DNA from: Ceriagrion tenellum
Taxonomy: Eukaryota > Arthropoda > Insecta > Odonata > Coenagrionidae
Assembly (NCBI GenBank): GCA_963169105.1
Contig: OY720634.1
Coordinates: 117,216,430-117,280,429 of the forward strand
DNA length: 64,000 nt
Direction: 5' to 3'
The position numbers and the translations under genes are program-made. Within the stretch, counting starts at the first letter, position 1, and the number at the start of each line of letters is the position of its first letter. The notes beneath the pieces are model-generated. The model was not told where the DNA came from. It made no database searches and saw only the letters and a program-made list of their open reading frames with translations. This document shows, one piece after another, positions 47,561 through 60,894 of this stretch.

Positions 47561-48690
47561 AAATCCTCTTAGTCCATGCATATATGCCTGGGATCGTAAC
47601 TGCGAACCATATCATTTGCACACTATTAAGCATATTTTGTACCAGAGCCTACTAAAAAAATTGGGCGATGTCATACTGCAAAATGTTGCATCTTGCGAAA
47701 CAAAAAAAGCGGTGCTAAAATGTACAATTTTGAAAGGAAATTGTGCGCTTTTGGCAACGTGTAGAGAAACCATTTAAAGGTAGTGAATCTTTTGAAATGC
47801 TACTTTTACAATTAGCAACGAACAATGTAGAAGTAGAAAATCAGTTATCTGTACAAATTGTAATTAGATAAGATGACTAAAAACTTAAGATCAGAATTAG
47901 TGAAAAAGAAGAACCAGATATGTCATTCATTTTATTCCGGAAATGATCCAAACAACGAATTTACAAGTAGCAAAATTTAGCCATGGTACACATCAGTCTT
48001 AGGCAATAATAATCATGGCTAATAAAAATCAAGCCCTCTACTTGTATTTCTCTTAATTTGGTGGCATCATCATCATCCTTACCTGAGGATTCATGAAAAA
48101 ATTTAGCTTAATAAAAAATTCTTTTCCCAGGGCGACTTATTACGGGCATGGTACGACATAGCGAGTCAAGTTTGTACACATTGTTCGGTTTAAGGGAAGG
48201 CAAACATACTATGTTTAGAGGTCGCAAGACTTAAGTGCACAAGACTTAAATGTGATTTAAAGTGATAAATAAGTGTAACTTAAATGTAATTTAACGGAAA
48301 AATCTCACAAAATTCTGTAATTTTAGTGAGTGTACCTCTCTGCAAGTGGTGATAAATATGCTTCATATAAAACATTTGCAACATAAATTTACCAGCAATA
48401 GAAGGCAGCGTAAAATATAATAGATGAATGAAACAGGTCAAATAGGTGAACTGCATGTATTCGAACTAATCCTTAAAGTGAACTACAGCTAGCAACCACC
48501 ACTAGTAAGCATTAACGACGGCTGAAAATGACACATTTTAAACCATGGCTGAAACCAAAAAAAAAGGGACAGTAACCATTTGGACTTATGGCATTTCTAT
48601 TACCACAGAATTTTATTATTTAAACACAATTGTTCTGATTCTTTGGGGTATTTTTTTCATAAATCCGAAATACAAAAACAAACCAAAAAT
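47561..48690. other. No recognisable feature
   Basis: AT-rich with short open frames and no motif. Confidence 0.35.
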
Positions 48691-48694
48691 TTAT

Positions 48695-48865
48695 TTCATT
48701 GGTTGTTCAATCCTAAGATTTGTTGACTGCAGCCCTCCACCCTTCCCGATCGAATGCTAGCTCCCTTCCCTCCCGGTATCTCTTCCTAGGTATCCTTATT
48801 GTTATTATTTGGCCCATTAACTTATTCCTAGGTCTTCCTCTGAGGACCTTTCCCTCTATTTCTGG
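48695..48865 (-). mobile_element. LINE 3' end (family 1), very short copy
   Basis: The minus strand matches the 3' terminal 165 bases of the family at 44.8 kb, including GGAAAGGTCCTCAGAGGAAG, GAACTAGCATT-like and GGAGGGCTGCAGTCAACAAA signatures. The 5' truncation point is near 48,865. Confidence 0.85.
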
Positions 48866-51800
48866 AAATAAGTGAATTGAAAACGGCTAGTTTTTATCAC
48901 TCGCAACATATAGGTACTTATTCAGCCTCTCATCAGGCAGTTGCTACTGGCTCCACGCCTCAATACTTTGCAACATGTAGTTCATACAAAGATATTTCAT
49001 AAATTGATTTTTAATATTTATTTTAAAGGGGTTCATAAATGATCTGACTCTTTAAAATGCTGTTCGATATTTATCATTGGTACATGTTGGCTCGAACATA
49101 ACCCTTGCTCTTGAGATCGTCAGCACTCCTGAACCAGGTATTATTTTTCGTCATGCTGTGACTGATGCGTTGTTTCTCGGTCAATTTAATTTGTTCACTG
49201 ATATTACAAGAGATATTTGCTTTTTATTAATATTTGTTTATTTCCTTCCCTCGAAAAATAGAGTAAATAAATAAACGAAAGGAAATAGCGGAATGCATTC
49301 TTGCCCGGTTTCTCCGTCGCTTCATATTTTTTTCATCTCTCACCGTTGCGTGGAGTTTGTTTTTCGCCTATGATAATTTAAAATATGGATAGCAGATCAC
49401 GAATCCTTTAGAAACTTTTAATTAGGTTTAAGTATGTTCTAACCTAGCCTTTACTCTTAATTGGTGGAGAGTTTTTGTTAAAGTAAAAATATTCATGCCT
49501 GTCACGCTTAGTTTCCCTATGACCAATTTAAAAATACTCTAGATTCAAATTCCTGCGTTTCCGTCAAACTGCTGTAAAAAATATACTGCCACGAAGTGTT
49601 AGTAGAAATATGAACTCTACACTGATTTTTATGAAGTTTAGCTTTTCATGTTGAATTTTCAAATTTTAAGAAAAGCGATAATACCACCTTAAAATGAGAA
49701 ATGTAGCACCATGAATTATAATTTCACTTCAAACAAGGATGAACTTTGGAAATTATCATCCACAAAATTTTATTCGGATCTATCACCAACACTAATAGCT
49801 TCAGTAAACATATTTATCCTAGGTTCAGGGGTAAGTAATGTTAAATAATTAGGAGCGATGGTTTCCTGACTCTATCTATCGTTGATTCAGGGTTCAGCAA
49901 GAAATTATAAAATTGCGAGCATTGTACAGATTGTTTGATAGGTGAAATACGTCGCACGCTGCACTTCGAATCTACCGAGAAAAAGATTGCGCAACATTGG
50001 TTTTGCGCCAGGGAAAGGTCAACTCAACGCCCTTTCTGTGTCATGACCTTCAAAACGTTCCTTAATCAAGCAATACAGGAAAATTTTCCGCAAGCCTCGC
50101 TGCCCATATGAGCAATGGGGACGCAGATTTTCAACACAATAGCGATTCCGATTCCCCGTTCGATAATTGGCTCAAGTGAGAGTGTGTTCAAAGGCCGTCC
50201 GTACTCGGAAAATCCTGGAAACCAATTTGACTAGCAGCTACCAGGCTATTTGTTCAATGTTATACACAACCCCTTGAGAGAAATCACCCTGCTGACGACA
50301 ATAATTTCAGTACGGAACAAAATTGTCCACCAGAATCTTAACATATTTAAATAATCAAACTTTTTATACACCAAACAAATACATAGTGCATGTTCACAAC
50401 TTCTAGGAAGGATAAATGGGGTGAAAAAATGAGATTCCGATACGGTTGTGAATAAAACGGACTTAAAATAATTTTCTCTGACGTTTTAAAGAGATTGGTG
50501 AGATGGGCATGCGTAAAAGAGATGAGAGAAACGAGAATAGTTGAAGAAGGTAGAATCGGTGGTTGTTTTATGTGCTAGACAGTAATTTGTAACTCTCAAT
50601 AGTGCTTAATTAACGATTTCTAGTCTCATATTCAGTTGGTAGCATTATCTTTGTTCTAAGAGTTATAACGTTATCACTAAAACTTCGCCAAATATCAGGT
50701 GCCGAGACGTTTTCGTTAATAATATCGCCAATTGTTTTCTCATGTTCAATACATTTTTCGAGCAGAAATCTGTTTAAAAAACTGAAATATGTGTATTGAA
50801 TTTTTTTGTTCTATGAAAGGTTTATAAAGTGCCCTTTACGGGGAGAAGGTGATATATTTTATTGCATACAAAAGCTTTATATTTCTGTCATATTTTCATC
50901 GTCGTTTCATTTACCGATTATCTGGATATCACGGACTTACCAGGAAAACCTAGAGGTCGAAGGCATAGACAAAAGTAATTCAGGGGTAGCAAGGGATGGC
51001 AGTTTCCTCCCAAATATTTTTAGGAGAGAATTTAAGTAATGTTACTAAGTCGGAAATACAAAGTGTACAAGTAAATTTTCCTAAAGTTAGTTTGATTAAT
51101 TGATCTCAATGAAATGATTCAGTCAATGTGAAGAAATTGAACAATAAAGCACTCTATAGCTCTGCACTCACAAATACCTCTCAAATATCTTTAAAATCTA
51201 CCTTTCTACTCGGACCAACCGGTAATCTCTCCTCCGCCATGAAAATGCTCAAATTACGTCCATAGCCGGAGGTTAAAGGGTTATCTTCCAGACAACCTAG
51301 AAGAGGCAATCAAGGCGATCATAATTAAATGATTACATGAATATTTCAATGGTTTTGAGAGACGGATAGCACTTTGCAATGGAAAATCTAATGAGTACAG
51401 AGAGCTGGTAAGGCAACAGAGGTTGTAGGTGGATTCCGAGCATGAAAATATTGGGGTAAAGTTGAAAAAGAAGAAAATTTCTACGACTTTTTAATAAAAA
51501 AACGTTGGTGTAATATATTCACCCTACAAAGTGCACGATACTCAACACAATGCTTTGAGTTTGATTTTTAATCTCTAGGATGCGTTCACTCTCACATACT
51601 TTGATGACGATGAACAATTCGTCCGCGGAAATTGTGGTATCATTGACAAGCTTTACCCAGTGGAATACCCTCGAAGAGTTAACTCAAACCATTTGCCGGG
51701 ATAGTATCAAATATTTTGTATTTCACTCGCAAATTTACAAAATAGGTCCATATTCGAAAAAATGGTAATGTGTATATATAAATAAAAGAAGTTTATATAC

Positions 51801-53850
51801 ATTCAAAAACCTTCACTTAGTAGCCGATTGTATGGGAACTAAACTAAGTATCCGCAAAAATAACACCAGTATTTGCAACTTGTCCACAGAATAAAAACCA
51901 TACGAGATCAGAATATCGTCCACATAAGGAACGGATAGGTGATGTGTATAGAGGACTGACGGTAAATGTTCATGAGACAGGTCCATTGATTTTACTTCAT
52001 AAGTCGCTTCACAGACGTTTTACATCTTCTTTTATATAACGCTATAAACCTTAAGCTTAGTACTCCCTTAATATAGTTATCTCTTTATTTTCCGTATCTT
52101 TACAATTATAACAATCCAAACAGTTTAAAAATCACGTTTTTCACATATTTCCACGGTGCTTCGACGCTATTTTGCCGAATTTCAAGACTGCGCCAAAGGA
52201 ATATCTTAATATTTCAGTTCTTATATAAGCATATATAAATATGTCTGCGTACTAGTCCAAATTTTGCATCGGTTTCCATGGCTCGCATTTGTTGTGAACA
52301 CAGGTGGATGGAGAGGGCATTTTGTAATCGAAAATGTCCATGGCTAATCGTGAATACCTGGAACAGTCGACAAATAGCCACCGAGTCCCCATTAACTCCA
52401 TCTGTGACGGCGGGTTTTTGATGGCGATCACGTGATTGTCCCGTGGAAATGAGATGCAATGATGCGTATAAATACTCGTCGGATTTGAAGTCGCAATTAG
52501 GAAAAAATCTGAATAAATGAAAAAACATTCGAGATTCTTGCTTATTCTACTTCAACTACACTGCGACGCAGTTGTAACAATGCTGAAAATATCTTTGGCG
52601 AACAACTTTGGTGACCAATGTATCAAAAAATAAAATTTTAAGTCCTCATTATTCATAATTTCAAAAGATTTTGACGTCATATAGTGGAAGTTCGTCGTAA
52701 TGAAAATAATAACCGCACTATTATAGACAGTCACAGATAGGGCTAGTATCTGATGAGATAAAATGCGTCGTCATTGCAATTATAAACGTGTTAATACTAG
52801 GAAAAATGCAATTGTTGTTTCCACTGCCATCTTCATTCATTTTTGTGTGAATTTATTCTTAAAAGAACGCGAGTTTCCGTGTAATTCAATCACCTATTGC
52901 GTTTTCCATGAGAACACAATGCATTCAAAAAGTAATTTTAAGTCCTGTTTAACAGATGAAACGCGTAGGATAATTAAAAATTTTACATTCATCATTTAGG
53001 AAGTATGTTTATGGCAAAAAATAAAAATAAAATGAAAAATTCGAAATCTTTACTGTTGCACTATTTTATAATTATCGGAGAAGTATTTTCTATGAATATG
53101 ATTATTCTAATTCATGACCTCACGATGTATAAGTAATTTAGTTTTGGATTATTTTCTGTTGGATAGTATTCCAAAGCCACACATCAGGGCCTGGTACTTT
53201 CAGGCATTAATTATAGGAGTAGGGACAGCAGTGCTAACCTATCCTATGATGGAGGGAAATAAATCATTGGTTAAAGGTCTTAGTTATCAGAAATTGATAC
53301 GATCTAATCCGAATAAAATGATATTCGAGTGTCTCTCATCTTCAATTCGCGTGCGGAGATGCAGGATTTATCCATGACCTACTTCGTAACATTAGCGAAA
53401 TTTTTCGTTGCTCTTCACAGCACTTGAATTACCAGCATATGTGGACATTCACCAATTTTAATGAAAACAAGCTAAAAAAAACAATAACTCACTCCACTTG
53501 TAACCCAGAAAATATTTTACTCGAGCGGTACGGAAAAAGTTCGGACTGGCATTTGCTCAAAATGCACCCTTTTACTGCGGCATAAAAACGCACAGCTTTA
53601 CTAGCTCATCTCGGATTTGGAAAAAACTATCGTTCAACAAAAATTCATCCATATTTATGAATGCCAGCTGCTTTCAATTTTCACCGTATTATCTCCTCCG
53701 TTTTCAAATGGAGTTCCATTTTTCTTTTCACCGATGCAACTTTTTAAGCGCAAAATTCAAGGGAAACCACTTTTTTCCATTTTTTAAGTTCTCAAATGTT
53801 ACTTCAAAAAATCAATGCAAAATTTGTGCAGGCAATAAAAAAATACGATA
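48866..53850. other. About 5 kb of unassigned sequence
   Basis: Frames of 60-104 codons are scattered on both strands. None carries a recognisable domain, and I see no long repeat. The region could be intergenic or intronic. Confidence 0.35.
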
Positions 53851-53854
53851 TCAA

Positions 53855-54075
53855 ATAGATTGGACGCACTCTGAGGCACAATGAGTTTGTAAAGAACATA
53901 ACTGAAGGTAAAATAGAGGGAAAAGTCCCCAGAGGAAGACCCAGTAATAAGTTCATGGATCAAATAAAGAAGACAGTACATAGGGAAATATACCAGGAAG
54001 TAAGAGAACTAGCATTACATCGGGAGAGGTGGAGGGCTGCAATCAACCAATCTTAGGATTGAAGGATCAATGGTG
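53855..54075 (+). mobile_element. LINE 3' end (family 1), short copy
   Basis: The plus strand, from GATTGGACGCACTCTGAGGC to AGGTGGAGGGCTGCAATCAA, matches the 3' 220 bases of the copies at 2.4, 44.8 and 48.7 kb. Residual coding includes HNEFVKNI and the KVPRGRPSNKFM-type block in mixed frames. Strongly 5'-truncated. Confidence 0.85.
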
Positions 54076-55685
54076 ATGAATTAAAAGTACGCAGAATTTT
54101 TCAGATGCCGAAATTTTAAAGCTAAAATTAGGCCTGTTTCCGTAATAAGGAAAGAAGACTCACTTCATCTTTCAGCAACTGTTTAGTTTTCTCTGTGAGC
54201 CGTTAAGAGTTAAACAAGGATAGTTAAGACCTTCTAAGAATAGGCTTGATACGAAAAAAGTAAGGAAAAAATGGATAAAATATTTAAATAAGTTGCCTCG
54301 GGAGAATTTTAAAAGGAATCCACAACGTAATCGAAGGAGGGCTGCTGAACTATCTGGTAATGTGTATTTTTAAGCCCATGCCCATTTGTGAGGGATCCGG
54401 AGCAAACGATCATCAGATTCTAGCGCTAAACTTATATTGCGAGTGTACAGCGACGCTAAACCTTCAGCTGAAATATAATTTAAAGGAATAGGTCAAATAA
54501 ATTGCAACCAACCAGCGCACGACCACTTTTTAAGTTAATGGTTGCGCAAAACTTATAACAAGCATAGAAATTTAAAATTACTGCCTTATAGAATGACCTC
54601 GTTGCGAACTTCACCATTAATCTCTTTCCTATTTTGATTTCATCAAATCTCTCCGATTTTTCAATTGTTTTTATTCCCGTAAATAACATAATAACCTTTT
54701 GGTGGGTTGCATGTTAACCGTTCCAGATAATCCCGATCACGTAACCGAGGTACAGCAACGAACGGTTTCATTTTATGGTGAGTTTTACCCACTTGGATGG
54801 ATAGTTTCAAATACATTTAATTGCGTCTGTGAATGCGATATTTACCGCCATTAAGAACACTCCCTGAAAAAAAGTTAATTGGGGGGTTGTTTGCATTGAG
54901 GTAGATGGAGAGGATTTAAGTCATAAAACTGAAGCCTGAAAACTGAAACGACAACCATATTGTTTAACCATGCTCTTTCCTTACTTTCACATGGATAGCA
55001 TTAACAGATGGATTAGCATGGATAGCAGGACGAATTAACAAATGTAAAGTAAGGATATTGTAAGTGAAATTCCTGAGTGAACTGAGACCATGGCTGGTGA
55101 GAGCCATTCTCTTGGATTTATCCGTTAATTTTTTCCCCAAGGGAAGAATGATATGAGGTCGTTTAGATTACTGAAATGAGATCAATGGGTTTCTCGGGCC
55201 ATAGTGTGGGTGCTCACCTTCGGAGGCTGTTTTCTGTTTTTTTTATACTGCTGAGCTCACTGGGATTCATTTAGTCGGTGGTCTTGGAGTCGCCTTTGGC
55301 ATTATGCAATATGGGAAACTGATGATACACGATCGTATGAGGCGGCTGTTGGTGACCAATGAGATGGACACCGGGTGGTCACATGGGGACGCCAAGCCAT
55401 GGTTTCTGGGTCACGAGGAAGAAGAAGAAGAAGCAAATGAGCGGCAGTCTTGAGAAGGCGAGTATTAGATGATGTTGTCCAGGTAGGAATTTTGTATGGT
55501 TGCCAAGAATAAACGCCTTTTTCCGAAGTATCGTTCCCTTAATTGACCCTCGATGGACCCTGAAGGTTGACAATATCAAATATCTGATTGAAGTTAAAGG
55601 CAAGTGACTTAGCTGAATGCTATGAGTTTTACTTGATTCTACATTAGTTTTTATCGGGAATGAGAATAAGAATTTTTAATTTACA
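54076..55685. other. No recognisable gene; short GAA run at 55,420-55,436
   Basis: AT-rich then mixed sequence. A GAAGAAGAAGAAGAAG run is present. I recognise no coding motif. Confidence 0.35.
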
Positions 55686-55689
55686 TAAA

Positions 55690-55858
55690 TAAACAACATT
55701 TATCTTCACTTTATCGAATACAGCACAATGGGCCACGTCGGGTGAACACGGTAACAACGGACGAGAGACAAACACACATGTCCTACACAGATAATATTCT
55801 ACCCAGGCGGGACTCGAACCCGCGACCCTCTTTTACTCCGCCACCATCGGGGCCGACA
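55690..55858 (-). mobile_element. tRNA-derived SINE
   Basis: On the minus strand the element begins GGCCCCGATGGTGGCGGAGT, with a TGGTGGCGGAGT A-box. A perfect T arm follows (GCGGG, TTCGAGT, CCCGC; plus-strand 55,807-55,823). The anticodon arm is missing, which rules out a working tRNA. The body continues with CCTGGGTAGAATATT, CGTCCGTTGTTACCGTG and CACCCGACGTGGCCC, and the 3' end is AT-rich (AATGTTGTTTATTT). The layout is that of a tRNA-headed SINE. Family unknown. Confidence 0.7.
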
Positions 55859-56163
55859 ATATGTTAGCAGAAGGCATATTAAAGAAGTATGCTGCATGCT
55901 GATCTCTTGTAAGTTATAAATGGAAAACAGTAAACTTGCAAAATTAGTGCGTTAAGCCGCAAGCACTATGGAAAACTGAGGGTTAACAAACATGGCGGAC
56001 TGACTTCAGCTTCCAGCATTGACCAGCATACTAAATGCCCTCTCCATCTACTTCAATGGTAGAATTTATTATCACTGTATGTATTGTTTAGGCTAGAGAG
56101 TGTCATTCAGAGGTATCGACGTTCGAAAGCATAAACATAATTACAGCCTTTGCATTAATCAGT
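55859..56163. other. No recognisable feature
   Basis: Short spacer between a SINE and a DNA-transposon terminus. Nothing recognised. Confidence 0.35.
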
Positions 56164-56345
56164 GTATACATTAGGGTGGTTCCAAAAAAGGCTTTTCTCA
56201 CAAATTATTTCCCAAGGAGTGCTAAACCTAATCTTTTGCGATGACTTGGAAGTACGCTCAAGATTTTTGCGCAGGGTTGAGGCTCTAACCTGACAAAAAA
56301 AGAGTTTTTATGCACATTTTAAGGAATTCTCCGTAATTATCATGG
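56164..56345 (+). mobile_element. Terminus of a second long-TIR element (TAGGGTGGTTCCAAAAAA)
   Basis: TAGGGTGGTTCCAAAA at 56,172 differs from the left end at 37,311 (TAGGGTGGTCCAAAA) only by an extra T. It is preceded by GTATACAT, again containing the GTATAC hexamer and fitting nTnnnnAn. Beyond the first 18 bases the sequence differs from the 37-kb element. I found no matching right end in the window, so this may be a solo or truncated end, or a related non-autonomous family. Confidence 0.55.
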
Positions 56346-58735
56346 AGTACGTAATAATAACAAGTGATTGAAGCAGTTGGTAGAGAGAAAAGAGTCGAAT
56401 AGAGAACAGCTGCAAAATAATCTGGGAATTGGTGTCCACTGATGATGAATATCAGGGAATATCCACGAGTGAAGACGTTTTATAAGACGGAAAAGGCTTC
56501 ATCTTCCCTTACAGCCGAATATACGCGTCACCTAAGGTATTTTATGACAAAGTAGGAGCACATGCGAGACCTCTGGTGGTGTTAGAGTCCCGTGAGGCAG
56601 GAAAAATTATAAAAATAGGCGATTAAAACACAAACATGAGGTACTCGGCCAGAATTTTATATAGGTATAGACCAGTTATTCCGAATCGGACGCTAGAGAA
56701 ATAACCTATTAAGATCCTCGCGTAATTTGTTTAAACTCTAGTTTCCTATATTGCATTGAACTAATTTTAGAAGTCTCAGAGTAAAACGCTCTAACTTGAG
56801 GCTTATATACATTCTCAGGCTTTTCACGAATTGGTCTGTAAATCTTTTATGGACTCAAACTCGGTACCTAAATGAATTTTCTTGGAGATTAGACCTTTGC
56901 TCAACAAACTATTTGTTCCTAGGCATAGTTTCCTTTTTATATTCACTTTGAAATTTAACATAAACTTAATATTTAACTTTTAAATTAAATATTCTTATTG
57001 TCCAGCTTACAATGCAGCTTACAATGCTATGGAGGAAGCACACTCATTTGGGCTAAATAATTAGAAAAAAATTAATGACCTTTCCCTCGCCCTTATATAT
57101 TGTCTACAATGAAACAGGGAGGTTATTATCTACAGAATGCGCGAGCCTAATATTGGATAATACTTGGCGTATTTTGTATCGTCCGGGTGCTTCATGTAAT
57201 TGTAAGATCCCTATCACGCTGGTTTCCCTAAGGAAATCTGAAAAGAATAGGATTAATCTCACTTTGAAACTGACCGCATATGGCGCATGATAACCAAAGG
57301 TAAAAAGAGAATCTTGTTAGCCAGAAACCGCGGTATCAGAGACTTTCCAGTGTAATCACTTCAAAATAAGTATTTTGAGCTTTTCGAGAAGGGCACTGGA
57401 TAACAACACGGTGCAGTCTTTCGCTTCACTCTCATACATTTCCCACAGGATGGGGTCGGAAACTTTTTGAACGAAACGCACACCGTCCACTCGAGAGAAT
57501 AGGCCCTAATTTAACACGGACACTGGCAATGCTACTGGCAGCTTCCGTTCCATCATAATCACCAAGAGAAACTTAACCGCGATGTGATTAATCGAGGACC
57601 CAGGGAATTTCTAGAGGTCAACTAACTAAGGATAATTTCTGACGCTAACTGTACCCAAATCACCGAGCCGCGGCAATAGCACGACGCAAAGATGATTTTT
57701 GGATGCAACACGTGGGATTAGTCCAGGCTACAAGAGGAAGGATCGCTTTCATTACCATCACTCACGCATTGAATAATAGAGAAACTCAATGGAAATGTTA
57801 AAGACCATTTTTGGATAACTCAGGTATTCCAAAAATTGGGAATTTGCCGTAGTAGATTCATCACCCAGTAAATATTGATCAACCAAGCAAACTTTGACAA
57901 TTCATATATACTCACTGAAGATTGAAAAGTCAAAGAATTGGTTAAATGCTTAAAGATGTTCAACTACTAATAAAAAATGGAGTTATAATCGCAACAATAA
58001 TGGATGAAGAGAAACCGTTACCATAATTCACGGCCGAAGCTGTACATAAAGCAATAATTACTTTCGTCTGGTGGCTTGCGGATCCTATTGCACATTGTGT
58101 TCTCTAAGTCTACCCATATCATCGGAGCCGCAGCTGTTGGGAACCAAGTGGTTACCTTCGTTAGAGTCTTCAGAAAGGCGGTCTTGCATAGGATGTCGCC
58201 AGTATTCGTCAAATTTGCATTTCCCAATTTTCCGCGTGTCCTCAAATTTAAATGAAAGATTTTCTTTACTTCGCACATAAAAACCATTCTGTTAAGGTTT
58301 CAGCACATACAACCATTCCGGGTTTTTGATAAACTTGATTAAATGACTGTTCGTGGAGCTCTCAGTGTTTCAGGGAAACCCTGATCTATCACATTCTCTG
58401 CCTCTATGATGCACCTTTTGTATATAATGCCCAAATATCCTGCCTCCGACGTCATCTCCATATTACCGCCGCTGCCCTTCCTACGCCCCTCACCTTTGTC
58501 TCTCTCATATCTCTTCACATCATTTCTCCGATCCTATTCTGCGAATTTCCGGTCAAGCACGGGGACCTTATCTTAGCCTCGTTGCTGCCAGGCATTGCTT
58601 GGTAGGACGAGGGAGAAATGCCTTTTTTGTACACTTTCGCTTGTTCAATTCATTCTTTACATTAAAGTTAATAAAAGTCTCCGTTATATAAAGGTATGGA
58701 TAAACATGATATGGATAAGCCCTTTATATAGTTGA
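56346..58735. other. No recognisable feature
   Basis: Mixed open frames, including overlapping frames at 58.0-58.3 kb in three registers with no known motif. Confidence 0.35.
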
Positions 58736-58739
58736 CTAT

Positions 58740-60255
58740 CTAGATGAAACTGAAGTCCCAGAGAAAGAGGAAGAGGTGGAAGAAGAAAATCTTGATTTTA
58801 CTGTAATGAGAGAGGAATTTGAAATGGCACTCAAGATGTAAAAGAATGACTAGGCCACAGGTCTTGATGACTTACGAGCAGAACTCTTAAAGGAAAGTGA
58901 ACCGCTGATTCAGACTTTGCGAAAACAATAGTGATAGTTCCCATTCCGAAGAAGCCAGGAGCAAATAAATGTGAGCAGTATCACACAGTAAGCCTAATAC
59001 TCCATGCATATCTATCCCAAAAATTGTCTCCAACATCATACAACATCGAATGGAAAGAATAGTAGAAGACTTTTTCACAGAAGACCAATTTGGCTTCAGA
59101 AAAGGTGTCGGAACAAGAGAAGCAATTTTAGGATTGCGGTGAATATTAGAAAAAAGACTAGAGAAGGGTAGAAAAACCCATTTAGCCTTCATAGACATTG
59201 AGAAATCTTTTGATAATGTCAAATGGTCAAAAATGTTCGAAATCCTAAGGAAATGTAGAGTAGAGTATAGACACATAGACACAGAAAAATTATTCGAAAT
59301 TTGTATAGAAATGAAACTGCAGTTATTAAAATAGAAAATGAGCAACAAGAATCAGTCATACGGAAAGGAGTAAGACAAGGCTGTGTGCTCTCCCCAATAA
59401 TATTTTATGCTATATCCAAGAAGCAATGAATAAGGTTAGAGAAAACATGGATTTAGGGATAAAAATATAAGGGAAGAGGATAAATATGATTCGATTTGCA
59501 GATGATATTGTTGTGATGGCGGAAAGTAAAGGGAATCTGGAGACCATACTAAAAATGATGGAAAATACTATGGGGAAGGAATAGGATATGAAGATTAATA
59601 AAACTAGAACTAAAATAATAGTATGTGACAAAGATGACAGGCAAAGAAACGCTTATGTTACCACAACAATGAATGGGGAAACACTGGAAGAGGTCGATGA
59701 ATTTACTTATCTGGGAAGCATAATAACTAAAGATGTTGGAAGTGAAAGGGAGATAAGAAGTAGAATAAGATAAGCAAAGATAGCTTTTAACAAGGAAAAA
59801 CGCCTCTTTACTACAAACAGTATCAAGTTGCGTACGAGGAAGAGATTATTAAAAGCGTACGTGTGGAGTGTTGCCCTCTATGGGTGTGAAACCTGGACAA
59901 TAGGGAAAGAAGAGAAAAGGAGACTTGAGTCCTTTGTAAACTGGTGCTACAGGATGATGCTAAAAATCAGTTGGAAAGATAAAATAACAAATGAATAAGT
60001 TTATCAGAAAATAAGATAAAAGAATGACATATGGAGAAGTATAAGGAACAGGAGGACAGGACTTGTGGGGCACATTCTGAGGCACGAAAGCATGATAAAG
60101 ACGATACTAGAGGGAACAACTGAAGGATAAAGATGAAGAGAAAGACCTCGACTTGATTATACGAAGCAGCTATTGGAGGGTTTGAACTGTACCAGCTATC
60201 AGGAACTGAAAAGAAGAGCCGAAAAGAGACCCGACTGGAGGACTTAGTATTTATC
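58740..60255 (+). mobile_element. LINE (family 3) with nearly complete but broken reverse transcriptase
   Basis: Plus-strand order: ENLDFTVMREEFEMALKM, ATGLDDLRAELLKES, VPIPKKPGANKCEQYHTVSL, DFFTEDQFGFRKGVGTREAI, FIDIEKSFDNVKW (first catalytic Asp), FADDIVVMAESKGN (59,495-59,506), KINKTRTKIIVCD and EVDEFTYLGSIITKDVG. Then RIRAKIAFNKEKRLF-like, LKAYVWSVALYGCETWTIGK, WCYRMMLKISWKDKITNE, GLVGHILRH, and an ending RPDWRT. This covers reverse transcriptase blocks 1-7, thumb and C-terminal tail. Upstream endonuclease is absent. At least five stops or frameshifts are present; about 58,890-58,960 and 59,270-59,430 are the worst parts. The C-terminus is related to but distinct from family 1. Confidence 0.88.
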
Positions 60256-60424
60256 CATAATGAAAACTAGATACATAAAGACTAAAGGCACGTCAATCGG
60301 TCCAAAGCACTTTTCTTGCATACATACAGTGCCTATTTGTCAGCTCCCTGGTACTTCATGAGTTAAGCTTTGAGGAATGAGTAGATGATAAATGAATGTG
60401 GCTTAAATGCTCCAGTAATGGACA

Positions 60425-60715
60425 TATATTAAAGGAGAGTGCTTCGTCGATTTGGCCAAGTTGAGAGAATGGATGAGAGTCGAATAATGAAACAGATATA
60501 TATGAGAGTGAAATGGATGGTGCGAGAGGTAGAGGTAGGCCGAGAAAGTTGTGGTTTAATGTGGTTGAGTAAATTCTTAGGAGGAGGAATATTAGGAGTC
60601 TCAAAAACAGGAGGGCATGCATGAAGCAGTTTATGGGGGTATATGAGGCAAAAGAGGTTTGCAAGGATAGGCAGGTATGGAGGAAATTATTGAAGCAGAG
60701 TTAGGGGTACAAATA
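60425..60715 (+). pseudogene. LINE ORF C-terminal remnant
   Basis: The plus strand reads RVLRRFGQVERMDESRIMKQ, IYMRVKW, then in another frame RGRGRPRKLWFNVVE, RRRNIRSLKNRRACMKQFMG and EVCKDRQVWRKLLKQS before a stop near 60,702. This is the FGHVERMDE.R..K.......RGRGRPRKRW....V tail that ends many LINE polymerases. A frameshift at about 60,515 and one stop are seen. It lies 170 bases after the family 3 element but is not part of it, because that element has its own C-terminus. Confidence 0.75.
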
Positions 60716-60894
60716 TGTATTTATGAGTGAAACTTTGTGACGGTGCCTACCCCGGAGAGGAAAGGCGTGATTGGTATGTATATATATGTTCCAAAGATAT
60801 TGAAGCCAAGTCAATATACATTTATTACAAACTTGATTATATGTAAAGGTATATACTACCCATTTTTTTTGTGGAACATTTTTTTATAACATCA

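Noticed and set aside
58560..58620. Imperfect hairpin around CCTCGTTGCTGCCAGG
   Set aside because: Only a 6-bp outer stem plus a mismatched inner stem; not distinguishable from chance.
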